A stretch of 64,000 bases of DNA from Polynucleobacter meluiroseus. Its GTDB lineage: Bacteria; Pseudomonadota; Gammaproteobacteria; Burkholderiales; Burkholderiaceae. The stretch spans positions 1-64,000 of the forward strand of contig NZ_OANS01000001.1 in NCBI RefSeq assembly GCF_900205755.1, written 5' to 3'. The position numbers and the translations under genes were made by a program. Numbering within the stretch: the stretch's first letter is position 1; every line of letters begins with the position of its first letter. Positions 23,054 through 32,577 of the stretch are shown here, piece by piece. A model generated the notes under the pieces. The model worked only from the letters and a program-made list of their open reading frames with translations. It was not told the origin of the DNA and did not search any database.

Positions 23054-24673
23054 TTAGCCAGCTAAATTCGATTGATAAATCAGGCCAGCGTGTTCACGTA
23101 AGGCATGGAATTGAATAGATTCCCATCGTTGTTGGGCGACATCGAGTTCTGACTTATGTGAGGCCAGAAAAACAGAGGCACCTACAACATCCTCCGCCAT
23201 CCGATGAATATTTTCCTGAATAAATTTTTTCAGGGCAACAGGATCATCAGAGCTAACCCAACGAGCCAAGTTGTAACGTGCGGGCAATAAGCGCACCTCT
23301 GCTCCATACTCTGTTTGTAGGCGATGACTCACAACTTCAAACTGCAACTGACCAAAGGCGCCTAATAACATGGTGCCGCCCATCATGGGGCGAAACACTT
23401 GAATCGCCCCTTCTTCACCAAGTTGCATGAGGCCCATACGCAACTGCTTTGAGCGCAAGGGATCGGCGGATTCAACCATGCGAAAAATTTCAGGGGCGAA
23501 GAAAGGTAATCCCGTAAATTGCAACTGCTCTCCTTCGGTGAGGGTGTCGCCTAGTCTGAGAAGACCATGATTGGGCAGGCCAATGATGTCACCAGGAAAA
23601 GCCTCATCCAAAATATCTCTGCGTTGCGATAAGAACGAAAGCGCATTGTTCGTGCGAACTTCTTTACCGTTGCGACAAATTTTAAGCTTCATACCGCGCT
23701 GAAAGTGACCCGAGCAAATACGTAAAAAGGCGACACGGTCGCGATGCGCTGGGTCCATATTTGCCTGAATCTTAAAAACAACTGCCGAGAATTTATTCTC
23801 CGCAGGACTGACTTCCCGTTGTAGCGCCTTGCGCGAGCCAGGTGATGGCGCCAATTCAACTAGGGTATTGAGAATTTCTCGCACGCCAAAGTTATTAATG
23901 GCAGAGCCAAAGAAAACCGGGGACTGACGTCCAGCCAAGAACGCTGCGCGATCAAAAGCAGGCATGGCATTTTTAATAAGATCAACCTCAGCAAGCGCTG
24001 TTTCGAGATCAGTTCCTAGGCGGGCTTTTAATTCAGGATCGTTGACATCCACTATCCCATGCGAATCTTCAGTCACACGATCTTCGCCTGACTTAAACAT
24101 ACGCATTTGCATCTTGGCGATATCAATCACGCCAGCAAAGGACTTGCCCATGCCTACAGGCCAAGTGAAAGGAACCACCTCAATGCCTAGAGCCGTTTCA
24201 ATTTCATCCATTAATTCCATGGGCGGCTTCACTTCCCGATCCATTTTGTTAATAAACGTCACGATAGGTGTATTGCGTGCACGACAGACTTCAAGGAGTC
24301 GTAAGGTTTGCGACTCTACGCCGTTGGCTGCATCAATCACCATTAAAGCCGAATCGACTGCAGTGAGAACGCGATAGGTATCTTCGGAAAAGTCTTGGTG
24401 ACCCGGCGTATCGAGTAGATTAATAATGCAATCACGGTATTCCATTTGCATGACTGAGCTGGCAACAGAAATACCGCGCTGCTTTTCAATTTCCATCCAG
24501 TCAGACGTAGCATGCCGCGTGGCTTTTCGCGCCTTAACGCTACCAGCAATCTGAATTGCCCCCGCATACAGCAATAGCTTTTCAGTAAGCGTCGTCTTAC
24601 CCGCATCTGGGTGAGAGATGATGGCAAAGCTGCGACGTCTTAAAACTTCTGCGCCCGGGGTGTTGGATAAAAT
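23054..24673 (-). CDS. prfC: Peptide chain release factor 3, probable AUU start
   Basis: A translational GTPase that recycles RF1/RF2 after peptide release. P-loop HPDAGKTT, switch II DTPGHQDF and NKMDRE are intact, followed by the usual domains II and III. The frame is open back to a TAG at 24703-24701, but contains no ATG, GTG or TTG before the P-loop. ATT at 24673 gives LSNTPGAEVLRRRSFAIISH, the same N-terminal length as E. coli RF3 (539 residues in total). ATC at 24682 or 24688 is the alternative. No clear ribosome-binding site was seen. Confidence 0.85.
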   Translation of the reverse strand: MLSNTPGAEVLRRRSFAIISHPDAGKTTLTEKLLLYAGAIQIAGSVKARKATRHATSDWMEIEKQRGISVASSVMQMEYRDCIINLLDTPGHQDFSEDTYRVLTAVDSALMVIDAANGVESQTLRLLEVCRARNTPIVTFINKMDREVKPPMELMDEIETALGIEVVPFTWPVGMGKSFAGVIDIAKMQMRMFKSGEDRVTEDSHGIVDVNDPELKARLGTDLETALAEVDLIKNAMPAFDRAAFLAGRQSPVFFGSAINNFGVREILNTLVELAPSPGSRKALQREVSPAENKFSAVVFKIQANMDPAHRDRVAFLRICSGHFQRGMKLKICRNGKEVRTNNALSFLSQRRDILDEAFPGDIIGLPNHGLLRLGDTLTEGEQLQFTGLPFFAPEIFRMVESADPLRSKQLRMGLMQLGEEGAIQVFRPMMGGTMLLGAFGQLQFEVVSHRLQTEYGAEVRLLPARYNLARWVSSDDPVALKKFIQENIHRMAEDVVGASVFLASHKSELDVAQQRWESIQFHALREHAGLIYQSNLAG

Positions 24674-24713
24674 GGTATCGATGGTGATTCTGCGTGTGAT
24701 CTAGTAGGACGGG

Positions 24714-24719
24714 ATTATA
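24714..24719 (-). promoter_or_regulatory. Candidate -10 box of prfC
   Basis: Read leftward, a perfect TATAAT lies about 40 bases upstream of the proposed AUU start. The -35 region is weak (TCTGAT at 17 bp). The predicted transcript would have a leader of roughly 30 bases. Confidence 0.45.
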
Positions 24720-24737
24720 AGCGGGTCAGGCTTGGCA

Positions 24738-25475
24738 TCAGAACTGCTCCTCGGATCTGACAAAGCGCCATTTACCAGCTGGCAGCGCCCCCAAAGAAAT
24801 TCGGCCCATACGCACGCGTTTGAGGCCCAACACCTTTAGGCCAACCATTTCACACATACGCCGAATCTGACGCTTGCGACCTTCGCGTAAGACGAAGCGC
24901 AATTGTTCTTCATTCTGCCAGCTCACTTGAGCAGGCTTTAAGGTGACGCCGTCTAGTTCTAGACCATGCTTTAAGCGATCGAGGTTCTCAAAAGAGAGCT
25001 CACCCTCGACTCTCACCAAGTATTCTTTCTCGATTGGACTGTTTTCACCAATGAGTAGTTTTGCAATTCGACCATCTTGAGTTAAGACCAGCATCCCCGT
25101 GGAATCAATATCTAGCCGTCCTGCTGGGGCTAAGCCGCGAGTATTAAAGCGCACACTTCGTCCTTTATCTAGGGGGCTGGCAAAGTAGTTCTCTGGCGTA
25201 ATTAAAGAAGCCGCAGGGGGATAGTCTTTCTCGTCGTCAAAGTGGGAGATAAAGCCGACTGGTTTATTCAAAATGACCGTAACGCGAGAGGCCTGCTGCA
25301 CTTTGGCGCCCGATTGCAGCTCAATTTTTTGGTAACGAAAGGCGCGTGAGCCTAATTCATTCACGACTTCACCATCCACGGTGACCAAACCCTGCTCTAT
25401 ATAAGAGTCTGCCTCACGCCGAGAGCACAGGCCAAGCTCAGACAATAATTTTGATACACGAACTTTTTCTTCCAT
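24738..25475 (-). CDS. rRNA pseudouridine synthase, RsuA/RluB/RluF family
   Basis: 245 residues. An N-terminal S4 RNA-binding domain (VRVSKLLSELGLCSRREADS, then YIEQGLVTVDGEVV) leads into the catalytic domain with the aspartate motif GRLDIDSTGMLVLT and the C-terminal RQIRRMCEMVGLKVLGLKRV. It isomerises one uridine in rRNA. Length and S4 domain fit RluF or RluB; the exact site cannot be told. Start uncertain (ATG 25475 or TTG 25493). Confidence 0.85.
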   Translation of the reverse strand: MEEKVRVSKLLSELGLCSRREADSYIEQGLVTVDGEVVNELGSRAFRYQKIELQSGAKVQQASRVTVILNKPVGFISHFDDEKDYPPAASLITPENYFASPLDKGRSVRFNTRGLAPAGRLDIDSTGMLVLTQDGRIAKLLIGENSPIEKEYLVRVEGELSFENLDRLKHGLELDGVTLKPAQVSWQNEEQLRFVLREGRKRQIRRMCEMVGLKVLGLKRVRMGRISLGALPAGKWRFVRSEEQF

Positions 25476-25574
25476 CCCCACATTATCGAGCAAATACTTT
25501 CTACGCCATAGGGGCTTAATATAAAATCGTGACTCATTTGAAAACTTACGCAGTATTCCATAAGGGCAGTTAAA

Positions 25575-26903
25575 TTGAAAACCACACTAAAAAAACCTCC
25601 AATTTATAAAATCCTTTACTTTCAAGTACTTACCGCTGTTGTAATTGGAGTTTTGCTGGGGCATTTCTATCCATCACTCGGGGTGGACATGAAGCCGTTT
25701 GGTGATGCATTCATCAAAGGCATCAAGATGATAATTGCCCCCATTATTTTTTGTACCGTTGTGGTTGGCATTGCGGGCATGGAAGATATGAAGAAAGTCG
25801 GCAAAACTGGCGGTTTGGCGCTCTTGTATTTTGAAATCATGAGTACGATTGCATTGGTGGTGGGCTTAGTTGTCGTGAATGTCTTGCAACCAGGCTCAGG
25901 CATGAATATAGATCCTGCGAGCCTCGATACCAAAGGGATCTCCGCGTACACCGGTCCCGGCAAGATGGGCAGTACGACCGATTTCTTAATGAATATCATC
26001 CCGAATACAGTGATTGATGCTTTCGCTAAAGGCGAGATCTTGCAGGTATTGTTCATTGCGGTTTTATTTGGCTTCGCTTTGCATCGTTTTGGCGGACGCG
26101 GAACCGTGGTATTTGATTTCATTGAAAAGACATCGCATGTGCTATTCGACATGGTGGGCGTCATCATGAAATTCGCACCTATAGGCGCGTTTGGTGCCAT
26201 GGCATTTACGATTGGAAAGTACGGAATTGTTTCCTTATTTTCTTTAGGCAAGCTGATGGGTACTTTTTATATCGCCTGCTTTCTGTTTGTATTCGTCGTA
26301 CTCGGCATCGTGGCGCGTTTAAACGGATTTAATATTTTCAAATTTGTGCGCTACATCAAAGAAGAGTTGTTAATTGTTTTAGGCACCTCCTCTTCTGAAT
26401 CAGTACTGCCTCGCATGATGGAAAAAATGGAGCTCTTAGGCGCCAAGAAAAGCACCGTAGGCTTAGTGATTCCAACGGGCTATTCATTTAATTTAGACGG
26501 CACATCAATTTACTTGTCGATGGCCGCCATCTTTATTGCACAAGCCACTGACACACCAATGACCATTGTTCAGCAAGTCACTCTCTTGCTGGTTCTGCTC
26601 TTGACATCCAAGGGGGCTGCGGGCGTAACCGGAAGCGGCTTTATTGTTTTGGCGGCTACCTTATCTGCGGTGGGTAATGTACCTGTCGCAGGTTTGGCAA
26701 TCATTCTCGGCATCGATCGCTTTATGTCAGAGGCGCGCGCTCTCACGAATTTAGTCGGCAACGGCGTAGCCACGATTGTGGTTGCCAATTGGACGGGCGA
26801 CCTAGACCGGAAGCAATTAACAGCTGTTCTGAATCGCGATAATTGGATTGAATCGCAAGAGCCAGAGTTGATATTGGATCAACATCAGGACAAGATGCGC
26901 TAG
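25575..26903 (+). CDS. dctA: C4-dicarboxylate:cation symporter DctA
   Basis: 442 residues, like E. coli DctA in length and sequence. Key motifs are [33 protein letters not shown] (the serine-rich hairpin), [17 protein letters not shown] and [14 protein letters not shown]. It imports succinate, fumarate and malate with protons or sodium. The start is TTG at 25575 behind AAGGGCAG; no ATG gives the conserved N-terminus ([18 protein letters not shown]). Single gene; no DctBD sensor system is nearby. Confidence 0.9.
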   Translation: MKTTLKKPPIYKILYFQVLTAVVIGVLLGHFYPSLGVDMKPFGDAFIKGIKMIIAPIIFCTVVVGIAGMEDMKKVGKTGGLALLYFEIMSTIALVVGLVVVNVLQPGSGMNIDPASLDTKGISAYTGPGKMGSTTDFLMNIIPNTVIDAFAKGEILQVLFIAVLFGFALHRFGGRGTVVFDFIEKTSHVLFDMVGVIMKFAPIGAFGAMAFTIGKYGIVSLFSLGKLMGTFYIACFLFVFVVLGIVARLNGFNIFKFVRYIKEELLIVLGTSSSESVLPRMMEKMELLGAKKSTVGLVIPTGYSFNLDGTSIYLSMAAIFIAQATDTPMTIVQQVTLLLVLLLTSKGAAGVTGSGFIVLAATLSAVGNVPVAGLAIILGIDRFMSEARALTNLVGNGVATIVVANWTGDLDRKQLTAVLNRDNWIESQEPELILDQHQDKMR

Positions 26904-26938
26904 TAAATGCTTTGCAACCTAGGTTACTTGTTAGTGAT

Positions 26939-28357
26939 CTAGGTTCTCACAATATAGACACTGCAGGGGGCTTCTTCGACAATCTTTGTCATCGAGGTTC
27001 TCCAAGGCGTTACTTTGTTCGGTGTTTTATGAGAAGCCCCAATCATCACAAGAGAGGCCTCATTATCTCTTGCGAACTCCACAATACGCGCAGCCGCATC
27101 AATTGCCTCAAGCACATGATATGAAATACGCTCTGGCGGAAGTCCAAGTGGCTTTGCCCATTCCATCAGCTGCACTAAGTGACCTCGCACAATACCACTC
27201 GCAGTCTGACTCTCTTCAGCGCCTTCAAATGTCGGCGTATTGGCTATCGTACTAATGCAAATCAGGCGCGACTCCGAATGCGCCTGCAGTAAATTTTTAG
27301 CGGTTGTTTGCATGCGTACGCGCAAATCTTGATCTGACTGTCGTGTATCGATTGCGGCAACCAAAAGAGGCGCCTGATCATTCGCTTTGCTTGGTCTAGG
27401 AGAAGGCGAAGGCTCGTACCCAGCCGCCCTAATCCAGCGCTTGAGGCTATCCCAAAAGCTTAATGGGTCAACTCGCTCAGCACGTTCAGTCAGCGTGACG
27501 GTTTCATGTTCACGTAGGGCTTGCCGAAGATGCGCAGCACTTTGATAGCGATCCGCTGCCCGCGGCTCTAAGCAGCGTAAGACAATTTCTTGCAACCAGC
27601 GCGGAATCTCTTTACGTATTGCGCGAGGTGGCAAGGCCTGCGCCCACATGCGCTTGCGTAAACCACTCATCGTCTGAGGGTTGCCGAAAGGCAAATGACC
27701 AGTCAGTAGCTCATACAGGATGACGCCAATCGAGAAAATATCACTACGGTAATCATCCCGAATACCGATGACTTGTTCTGGCGAAATATAGGGCGCTGAG
27801 CCAATCCCTTTACGCATTTCCTCGGCGAGTAAGTCCGGAAAGCGAGCGTGATGCGATAAGCCAAAGTCAATTAAGGTGAGCTTACCTTGCTCATCTATCA
27901 AAATATTTTCTGGCTTGATATCTAGATGAATTGCATCTTGAGCATGGAGCGATTGCACTGCTTGAGCAAGTTCAGCGCCAATATTGACAACTTCGGCGAT
28001 GCTAAATTGTTTACCTTCTTTAATGCGGTCTTCTAAAGGGCGACCAGCAACTCGTTCCATGGCTATGTAAGGAAAGGCAGCCATATTTCCCGAGCCGAAA
28101 TATTTAGGTACATAGGGGCTTTTGAGGGCGCGCAGGATCGTGAGCTCTGTTTCAAATCCGATCAAGCTTTCTACCGGTTGATCGCGACCCACTCGTGGAA
28201 TCTTTAAAAGGATGGGAAGCTCGACACCCTCCTTGGTTGCGGAGAATAAGCTGGCCATGCCACCGCGGTGAACTTCTTTACCCAAAACAAAGCCATCGAC
28301 AACCTTTCCTGCTTGGAAGATATCGTCAACAGCTTGAATATTGGAGGTACTCATCAT
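26939..28357 (-). CDS. Ser/Thr protein kinase fused to a universal-stress domain
   Basis: 472 residues. The kinase domain (about 23-290) has a Gly-rich loop GKEVHRGGMASLFSA, K52 (PILLKIPR), HLD in place of HRD at 144-146 (D146 in HLDIKPEN), DFG 164-166 and SPEQ for APE. The C-terminal part (about 330-472) is a UspA-like fold ending VMIGASH...APCSVYIV, in which the ATP-binding glycines are altered. No membrane helix is seen, so it is cytoplasmic. The start is 7 bases after the metallophosphoesterase stop, so kinase and phosphatase are likely coexpressed. Confidence 0.85.
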   Translation of the reverse strand: MMSTSNIQAVDDIFQAGKVVDGFVLGKEVHRGGMASLFSATKEGVELPILLKIPRVGRDQPVESLIGFETELTILRALKSPYVPKYFGSGNMAAFPYIAMERVAGRPLEDRIKEGKQFSIAEVVNIGAELAQAVQSLHAQDAIHLDIKPENILIDEQGKLTLIDFGLSHHARFPDLLAEEMRKGIGSAPYISPEQVIGIRDDYRSDIFSIGVILYELLTGHLPFGNPQTMSGLRKRMWAQALPPRAIRKEIPRWLQEIVLRCLEPRAADRYQSAAHLRQALREHETVTLTERAERVDPLSFWDSLKRWIRAAGYEPSPSPRPSKANDQAPLLVAAIDTRQSDQDLRVRMQTTAKNLLQAHSESRLICISTIANTPTFEGAEESQTASGIVRGHLVQLMEWAKPLGLPPERISYHVLEAIDAAARIVEFARDNEASLVMIGASHKTPNKVTPWRTSMTKIVEEAPCSVYIVRT

Positions 28358-28364
28358 CAGTTTT

Positions 28365-29117
28365 CTATTTACCAGTAATCAGACGATTCGCTAATTCCTC
28401 TGGTAAGCCAGCACGTCGTACCTTTTCTGCCGCCTTAAACTGATCGTATTGCAAGCGATGAAAGGTTAAGGCTTCTGTCTCGGGCTCAAATACTGCGAAG
28501 CAGGCCTCTGGATTACCATCCCTGGGTTGACCCAAGGAGCCAACAACGCCTACCCATTGACGATGCCGCATTACTGGAACCGCGTCACCTGGATATGGCG
28601 CAAAGCGGATGAGCTTGCCAACCGCGCTTTGATAAAACAACGCTTGTTCATGGGCGTGCCCTACAAAGGTATAGGCTTTGCCAGAAGCTTGCACACATTG
28701 CCAGGCACTCATACTGTCGGTAACGTAGTTCCAGTCCGCCGGTTGATGAGCTGAGGCATGGGTAAAACAAATATCTTCTTCATGAATAATCATAGGAAGA
28801 TCTTTTAAGAATTGAACTTGATCTGCATTTAACTGTGACTTGGTCCACTCGATGGCGGCTTGGGCATTCACATTCATACTGGCGCTATTGTCTTTAAATA
28901 CCGCCTCATCATGATTGCCAAGCACAGCGATCGCTTTCTCGGCGGCAATCAGCTCGCCAATACGATCAAGGACAGCGCAAGGGTCTGCGTTATAGCCAAC
29001 GAGGTCACCTAAGAAAACCATGCGGGTAACGCCAAGCTCTTCGGCCTTCGCCATGCCGGCTTCAAAAGCCTCTAAATTACTATGAAGGTCGGCAAAAAGC
29101 CCAATACGCTCGTTCAT
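28365..29117 (-). CDS. Calcineurin-like metallophosphoesterase
   Basis: 250 residues. Metal ligands follow the usual order: D10 and H12 (FADLHSN), the GD in VFLGDLVG, GNHDEAVF, and later histidines in FTHASAH and FVGHAHEQA. It resembles the YfcE/diadenosine-type bacterial phosphoesterases. The kinase-USP gene follows 7 bases later on the same strand, so it may reverse that kinase's phosphorylation, although a nucleotide substrate is equally possible. ATG at 29117; the longer TTG start is less likely. Confidence 0.85.
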   Translation of the reverse strand: MNERIGLFADLHSNLEAFEAGMAKAEELGVTRMVFLGDLVGYNADPCAVLDRIGELIAAEKAIAVLGNHDEAVFKDNSASMNVNAQAAIEWTKSQLNADQVQFLKDLPMIIHEEDICFTHASAHQPADWNYVTDSMSAWQCVQASGKAYTFVGHAHEQALFYQSAVGKLIRFAPYPGDAVPVMRHRQWVGVVGSLGQPRDGNPEACFAVFEPETEALTFHRLQYDQFKAAEKVRRAGLPEELANRLITGK

Positions 29118-29155
29118 GCGTGCATGATAGGGCAAAAACCGCGATAACAGAAGAA

Positions 29156-30043
29156 CTAGTAGGGATTGACTGCTTGATCGGGGCGATTTTTAAAGCGCTT
29201 GTGAACCCAATAGTATTCTGCAGGTCGCAGACGAATCGCCTCTTCAAACAGGCGATTTAAGCGAGCCGTATCCTCTTCAGGATCTTCGCTCGGGAAATTT
29301 TCCAAAGGTTTTTTGATGGAGCAAAGATATCCAGACTCATCTGACTTTAAGGTCGTAAACATCGTGCATACCTCTGCACCGGCTATCTTGGCTAGCCTTG
29401 AAACTGCCGTAATGGTATTGGTTTGAATACCAAAAAAAGGAACGAAGGTTGAGTTCTTGGTTCCCAAATCAATATCGGGCGCGATGATAATGAGATTGCC
29501 TTTGCGGATCTCACGAATGATTTCCATCGAGTTGCCTTGGCGATCAATGGAGTTGCCACCAAAACGATTGCGCCAATCAATAATTTTTTGATTGAAGAAG
29601 GGGCTCTTCATCCGCTGAAAAAAGCCTGATGTACGTGGCCAGCCTTTTTCGTCTGCAAGGGCGCTCAAAATAATGCTGCCTTCAATGCCAACAAAATGCA
29701 TGTTCACCAAAATTCGTGGCTTACGATCTGAAAGGTCTATCTCGGATTGGACTTCAATCATTTGACTCAGTTGTTTTTTAGAGCCAAACCAAATAATGCT
29801 TTTCTCCACCAAGCTACGCCCAAGTAGGCGCCAATGCTGTTGACTTAAATGATCGATTTCTGCTGAGCTCAGGTCAGGAAAACATAATTGGAGATTGGCT
29901 TTTACGACTTGACTGCGATCACTAGAGATGCGCCCTGCGAGCCAGCCGATACCATAGCCAGTTGCGACCAACAGCTTGTAAGGCAGCATGGACAGGAGCT
30001 TGAGTAAAGCTACCCCTAAATAATTTAAAAGCGTTTTTAACAA
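29156..30043 (-). CDS. LpxL/HtrB-type lipid A acyltransferase (paralogue 1)
   Basis: 295 residues with one N-terminal membrane helix and the HX4(D/E) catalytic motif in NMHFVGIEGS, followed by IIAPDIDLGTKN and the ending YWVHKRFKNRP. It adds a secondary acyl chain to lipid A. It is closely similar to the gene at 52280. The start is a TTG at 30043, 5 bases after the carbonic anhydrase stop, so the two are probably translated as a unit. Confidence 0.85.
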   Translation of the reverse strand: MLKTLLNYLGVALLKLLSMLPYKLLVATGYGIGWLAGRISSDRSQVVKANLQLCFPDLSSAEIDHLSQQHWRLLGRSLVEKSIIWFGSKKQLSQMIEVQSEIDLSDRKPRILVNMHFVGIEGSIILSALADEKGWPRTSGFFQRMKSPFFNQKIIDWRNRFGGNSIDRQGNSMEIIREIRKGNLIIIAPDIDLGTKNSTFVPFFGIQTNTITAVSRLAKIAGAEVCTMFTTLKSDESGYLCSIKKPLENFPSEDPEEDTARLNRLFEEAIRLRPAEYYWVHKRFKNRPDQAVNPY

Positions 30044-30048
30044 ATGTT

Positions 30049-30708
30049 TTATTCTGCTGCGTAGCGTTTTAAGGTCTGAGGATAGCGCGCATGCAACTCT
30101 TCTACAGAGCCGACGGATATATCCAGATCATTTATTAATCCAGTTTCTAGGCGGTAGGCCCAGCCATGAACACTCAAATCTTGGCCGCGAGCCCAAGCAT
30201 CTTGGACGATAGTAGTTTCACAGACGTTGACTACTTGCTCAATCACATTGAGCTCACATAAGCGATCTTGACGTTTAAGCGTAGGAATGGCGTCGCCTAA
30301 ATAACGTTCGTGCTTCTGATGCACATCTTTTACGTGCCGCAACCAATTGTCCGCAAGGCCCACGCGCAAATCATTCAGGGCCGCGTTCACTCCAGCGCAA
30401 CCGTAATGACCAACAACTAGGATATGTTTTACTTTGAGCAAGTCAATCGCAAACTGAATCACGGACAGGCAATTGAGATCCGTGTGGACCACCACATTAG
30501 CAATATTACGATGCACAAATAATTCGCCAGGCAACAGATTCACGATCTCATTGGCAGGCACACGGCTATCTGAGCAACCGATCCATAAATATTCTGGAGC
30601 CTGCTGAGAAACTAGGCGCTTGAAGAAATCAGGATCTTTAGCGACCATGTCTTGCGCCCAGTCGCGGTTTTTGACAAATAGATGATCTAGGGGTTTGGAG
30701 TTCTTCAT
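30049..30708 (-). CDS. can: Beta-class carbonic anhydrase
   Basis: 219 residues with the zinc ligands C45, D47 (in CSDSRVPANEI) and R49, then H101 and C104 (GHYGCAG). It interconverts carbon dioxide and bicarbonate, which feeds carboxylation reactions. The fold is the can/CynT type of normal length. The gene is divergent from the DUF167 gene, 28 bp away, and is followed directly by the LpxL-type gene. Confidence 0.95.
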   Translation of the reverse strand: MKNSKPLDHLFVKNRDWAQDMVAKDPDFFKRLVSQQAPEYLWIGCSDSRVPANEIVNLLPGELFVHRNIANVVVHTDLNCLSVIQFAIDLLKVKHILVVGHYGCAGVNAALNDLRVGLADNWLRHVKDVHQKHERYLGDAIPTLKRQDRLCELNVIEQVVNVCETTIVQDAWARGQDLSVHGWAYRLETGLINDLDISVGSVEELHARYPQTLKRYAAE

Positions 30709-30736
30709 AATGTAGGATTCAGTTTAAAGTACTTTC

Positions 30737-31036
30737 ATGACGCCTATTTGGTTAAAACAAACCCCTACCGGTATTAAGTTAAGCCTGCACTGTCAGCCTG
30801 GGGCAAAGGTAACCAAGGTAGTTGGTCTGCATGCAGGCTGCCTAAAGATCTCCCTACAGGCCCCAGCAGTGGAAAATAAGGCTAATGAAATGCTTCTGGC
30901 TTGGCTAGCAAAACAACTCAAAATACCCCAAAAACAAATTCAGCTTCTTACTGGTCAAAGTAGCAAGATTAAATGTGTCGAAATCTGGGGTTCAATTACC
31001 CCAGAGCAAATTGCGCAAACTTTAACTCCTACGTAG
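30737..31036 (+). CDS. DUF167 (YggU) family protein
   Basis: 99 residues with the conserved block HCQPGAKVTKVVGLHAGCLK and VENKANEMLLAWLAKQL of the YggU/DUF167 family, a small alpha/beta fold of unknown function. It shares a short divergent region with the carbonic anhydrase gene. It ends directly beside the convergent LpxO-like gene. Confidence 0.8.
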   Translation: MTPIWLKQTPTGIKLSLHCQPGAKVTKVVGLHAGCLKISLQAPAVENKANEMLLAWLAKQLKIPQKQIQLLTGQSSKIKCVEIWGSITPEQIAQTLTPT

Positions 31037-31951
31037 TTACCAAAAGATTGCCCACAAAATGCCTAATATGAGGACCCATTTGCCGACATAGTAAACAGTT
31101 CGATGACTGGCTTTCAATTTTTTGGCTTGCGCTCGAAGCGCGTAAAAGTATTTGAACAGGACGTTGACGAGCCCCACCTTTTCTCCTGCGACATTTTGCG
31201 AGGAGGCTGCGCTCATTACATAGCGTCCAAACCAACGATTCAGGACTTGTAGGAGCTTGGTGTAAACTGGCCGCTCAATATCGCAAAATAAAATAATGCG
31301 TTGTTGCTCCGTCTCATTAGCTGCAAAATGAATATACGTTTCATCAAACATGACCGCTTCGCCGTCTTGCCAAAAATAATGCTGTCCATCCACATTGATA
31401 TAACACTTTGGGTCATTCGGCGTCATTAAGCCCAAGTGATAACGTAAGGAGCCTGCGTAGGGGTCGCGATGCCGAACTAAAGTCGCCCCCGGCGGTAGAG
31501 AGGCAAACATCGCCGCCTTAATTGAGGGAATAGATTTCAGTAAGGCCACTGTCTTGGGGCAATTAAGTTGAGCGGAAGGGAGTTCTTTGCCGTACCAATA
31601 CAGATGAAAACGTTTCCAGCCAGTACGAAAAAAGGAATTGAAGCCAATATCGTTATATCCAGTAGCAGCCGCAATTGCCCCATCTGCATTAAGGGCGAGG
31701 GCTTCTTGACGAATCATTTCCCAGTGATCCTGTAAAGGTTTAAGATCCGGAAAATCATTTACTGGAATATAGGCGCCTGCCTTTATTTTAGAAAATAGAT
31801 AAAGCAAGGAATTAATGGGCGCTAGTAATACTTGATAGTCTGTCAGAGAGCGTACTAGGCCAAACCGCACTTTCCCTCGAAAATAAACGTATATTGCAGA
31901 TGCAATAAAAATAAAAAAGATGATGTGACGTAATTGCATAAAAGTGACCAT
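31037..31951 (-). CDS. LpxO-like lipid A hydroxylase (Fe/2-oxoglutarate dioxygenase)
   Basis: 304 residues. An N-terminal membrane anchor (IIFFIFIASAIYVYFRGKVR) is followed by the aspartyl/asparaginyl beta-hydroxylase fold. FFRTGWKRFHLYWYG, LVRHRDPYAGSLRYHLGL (first iron ligands H and D) and VMFDETYIHFAANETEQQRI (second His) match LpxO closely. LpxO hydroxylates the secondary acyl chain of lipid A at the 2-position. The active-site residues are complete, so activity is likely. Confidence 0.85.
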   Translation of the reverse strand: MVTFMQLRHIIFFIFIASAIYVYFRGKVRFGLVRSLTDYQVLLAPINSLLYLFSKIKAGAYIPVNDFPDLKPLQDHWEMIRQEALALNADGAIAAATGYNDIGFNSFFRTGWKRFHLYWYGKELPSAQLNCPKTVALLKSIPSIKAAMFASLPPGATLVRHRDPYAGSLRYHLGLMTPNDPKCYINVDGQHYFWQDGEAVMFDETYIHFAANETEQQRIILFCDIERPVYTKLLQVLNRWFGRYVMSAASSQNVAGEKVGLVNVLFKYFYALRAQAKKLKASHRTVYYVGKWVLILGILWAIFW

Positions 31952-32097
31952 TTAACCTTATAGACACTATTTTAATTTGTGTTGGGTACTTTTCTGTCAA
32001 TTTCTATTCAAACTTTGCACATATACTAATTAAGATTAATTAACATTCGCTTTTAGGCATCTATTTGGCGCTGAAAAGGGGATTCACAGAGGAAATA

Positions 32098-32466
32098 ATG
32101 ATGGGCAAATTTATTCGATGGCTTTTCAGTCTGATATTGATTGGCTTGGTTGGTCTGGCAATTTACACTTGGGCAATGCTCAACTGGAGTTATGGCAGCG
32201 GGGAGCGTGCGGGATATGTTCAAAAGTTCTCCCACCGCGGATTTATCTGTAAAACTTGGGAGGGCGAGCTGGCCATGGTTTCCATGCCCGGTACGATGTC
32301 AGAAAAATTCTTCTTTACGGTGCCAGAAGAGGCTGTGGCGCAGAAAATAAATGCTAACCTTGGCAAGAAGGTTGCCTTAAAGTACAGCCAGCATATCGGT
32401 TTACCCTCAACCTGTTTTGGCGATACGGAGTATTTTGTCTACGATGTGTCTGTTTTAGAGGAATAA
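32098..32466 (+). CDS. Membrane-anchored protein of unknown function (122 aa)
   Basis: One N-terminal membrane helix (FIRWLFSLILIGLVGLAIYT) followed by a soluble domain that contains SHRGFICKTWEGELAMVSMP and ALKYSQHIGLPSTCFGDTEY. AGAGGAAATA lies before the ATG at 32098. This pattern (GxICKTWEG) recurs in proteobacterial proteins of unknown function. No function assigned. Confidence 0.6.
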   Translation: MMGKFIRWLFSLILIGLVGLAIYTWAMLNWSYGSGERAGYVQKFSHRGFICKTWEGELAMVSMPGTMSEKFFFTVPEEAVAQKINANLGKKVALKYSQHIGLPSTCFGDTEYFVYDVSVLEE

Positions 32467-32577
32467 TCGGCCGCTGTAGGGAAATTGCTGTATCGCAGCT
32501 TTATTTTTATAATTTTTTGTGGTTAAAATAAGTACAGCGCACAGTGCGCCTACACCAATATCTATAAGGAGCTTCAC

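Noticed and set aside
24343..24627. Leftward frame overlapping the 5' part of prfC
   Set aside because: I considered a prfC frameshift, but the prfC frame is continuous back to a stop at 24703, so this is only a shadow frame.
26916..26945. Inverted repeat AACCTAG with CTAGGTT after dctA
   Set aside because: The arms are short, the loop is long and there is no U-run, so a terminator call is not justified.
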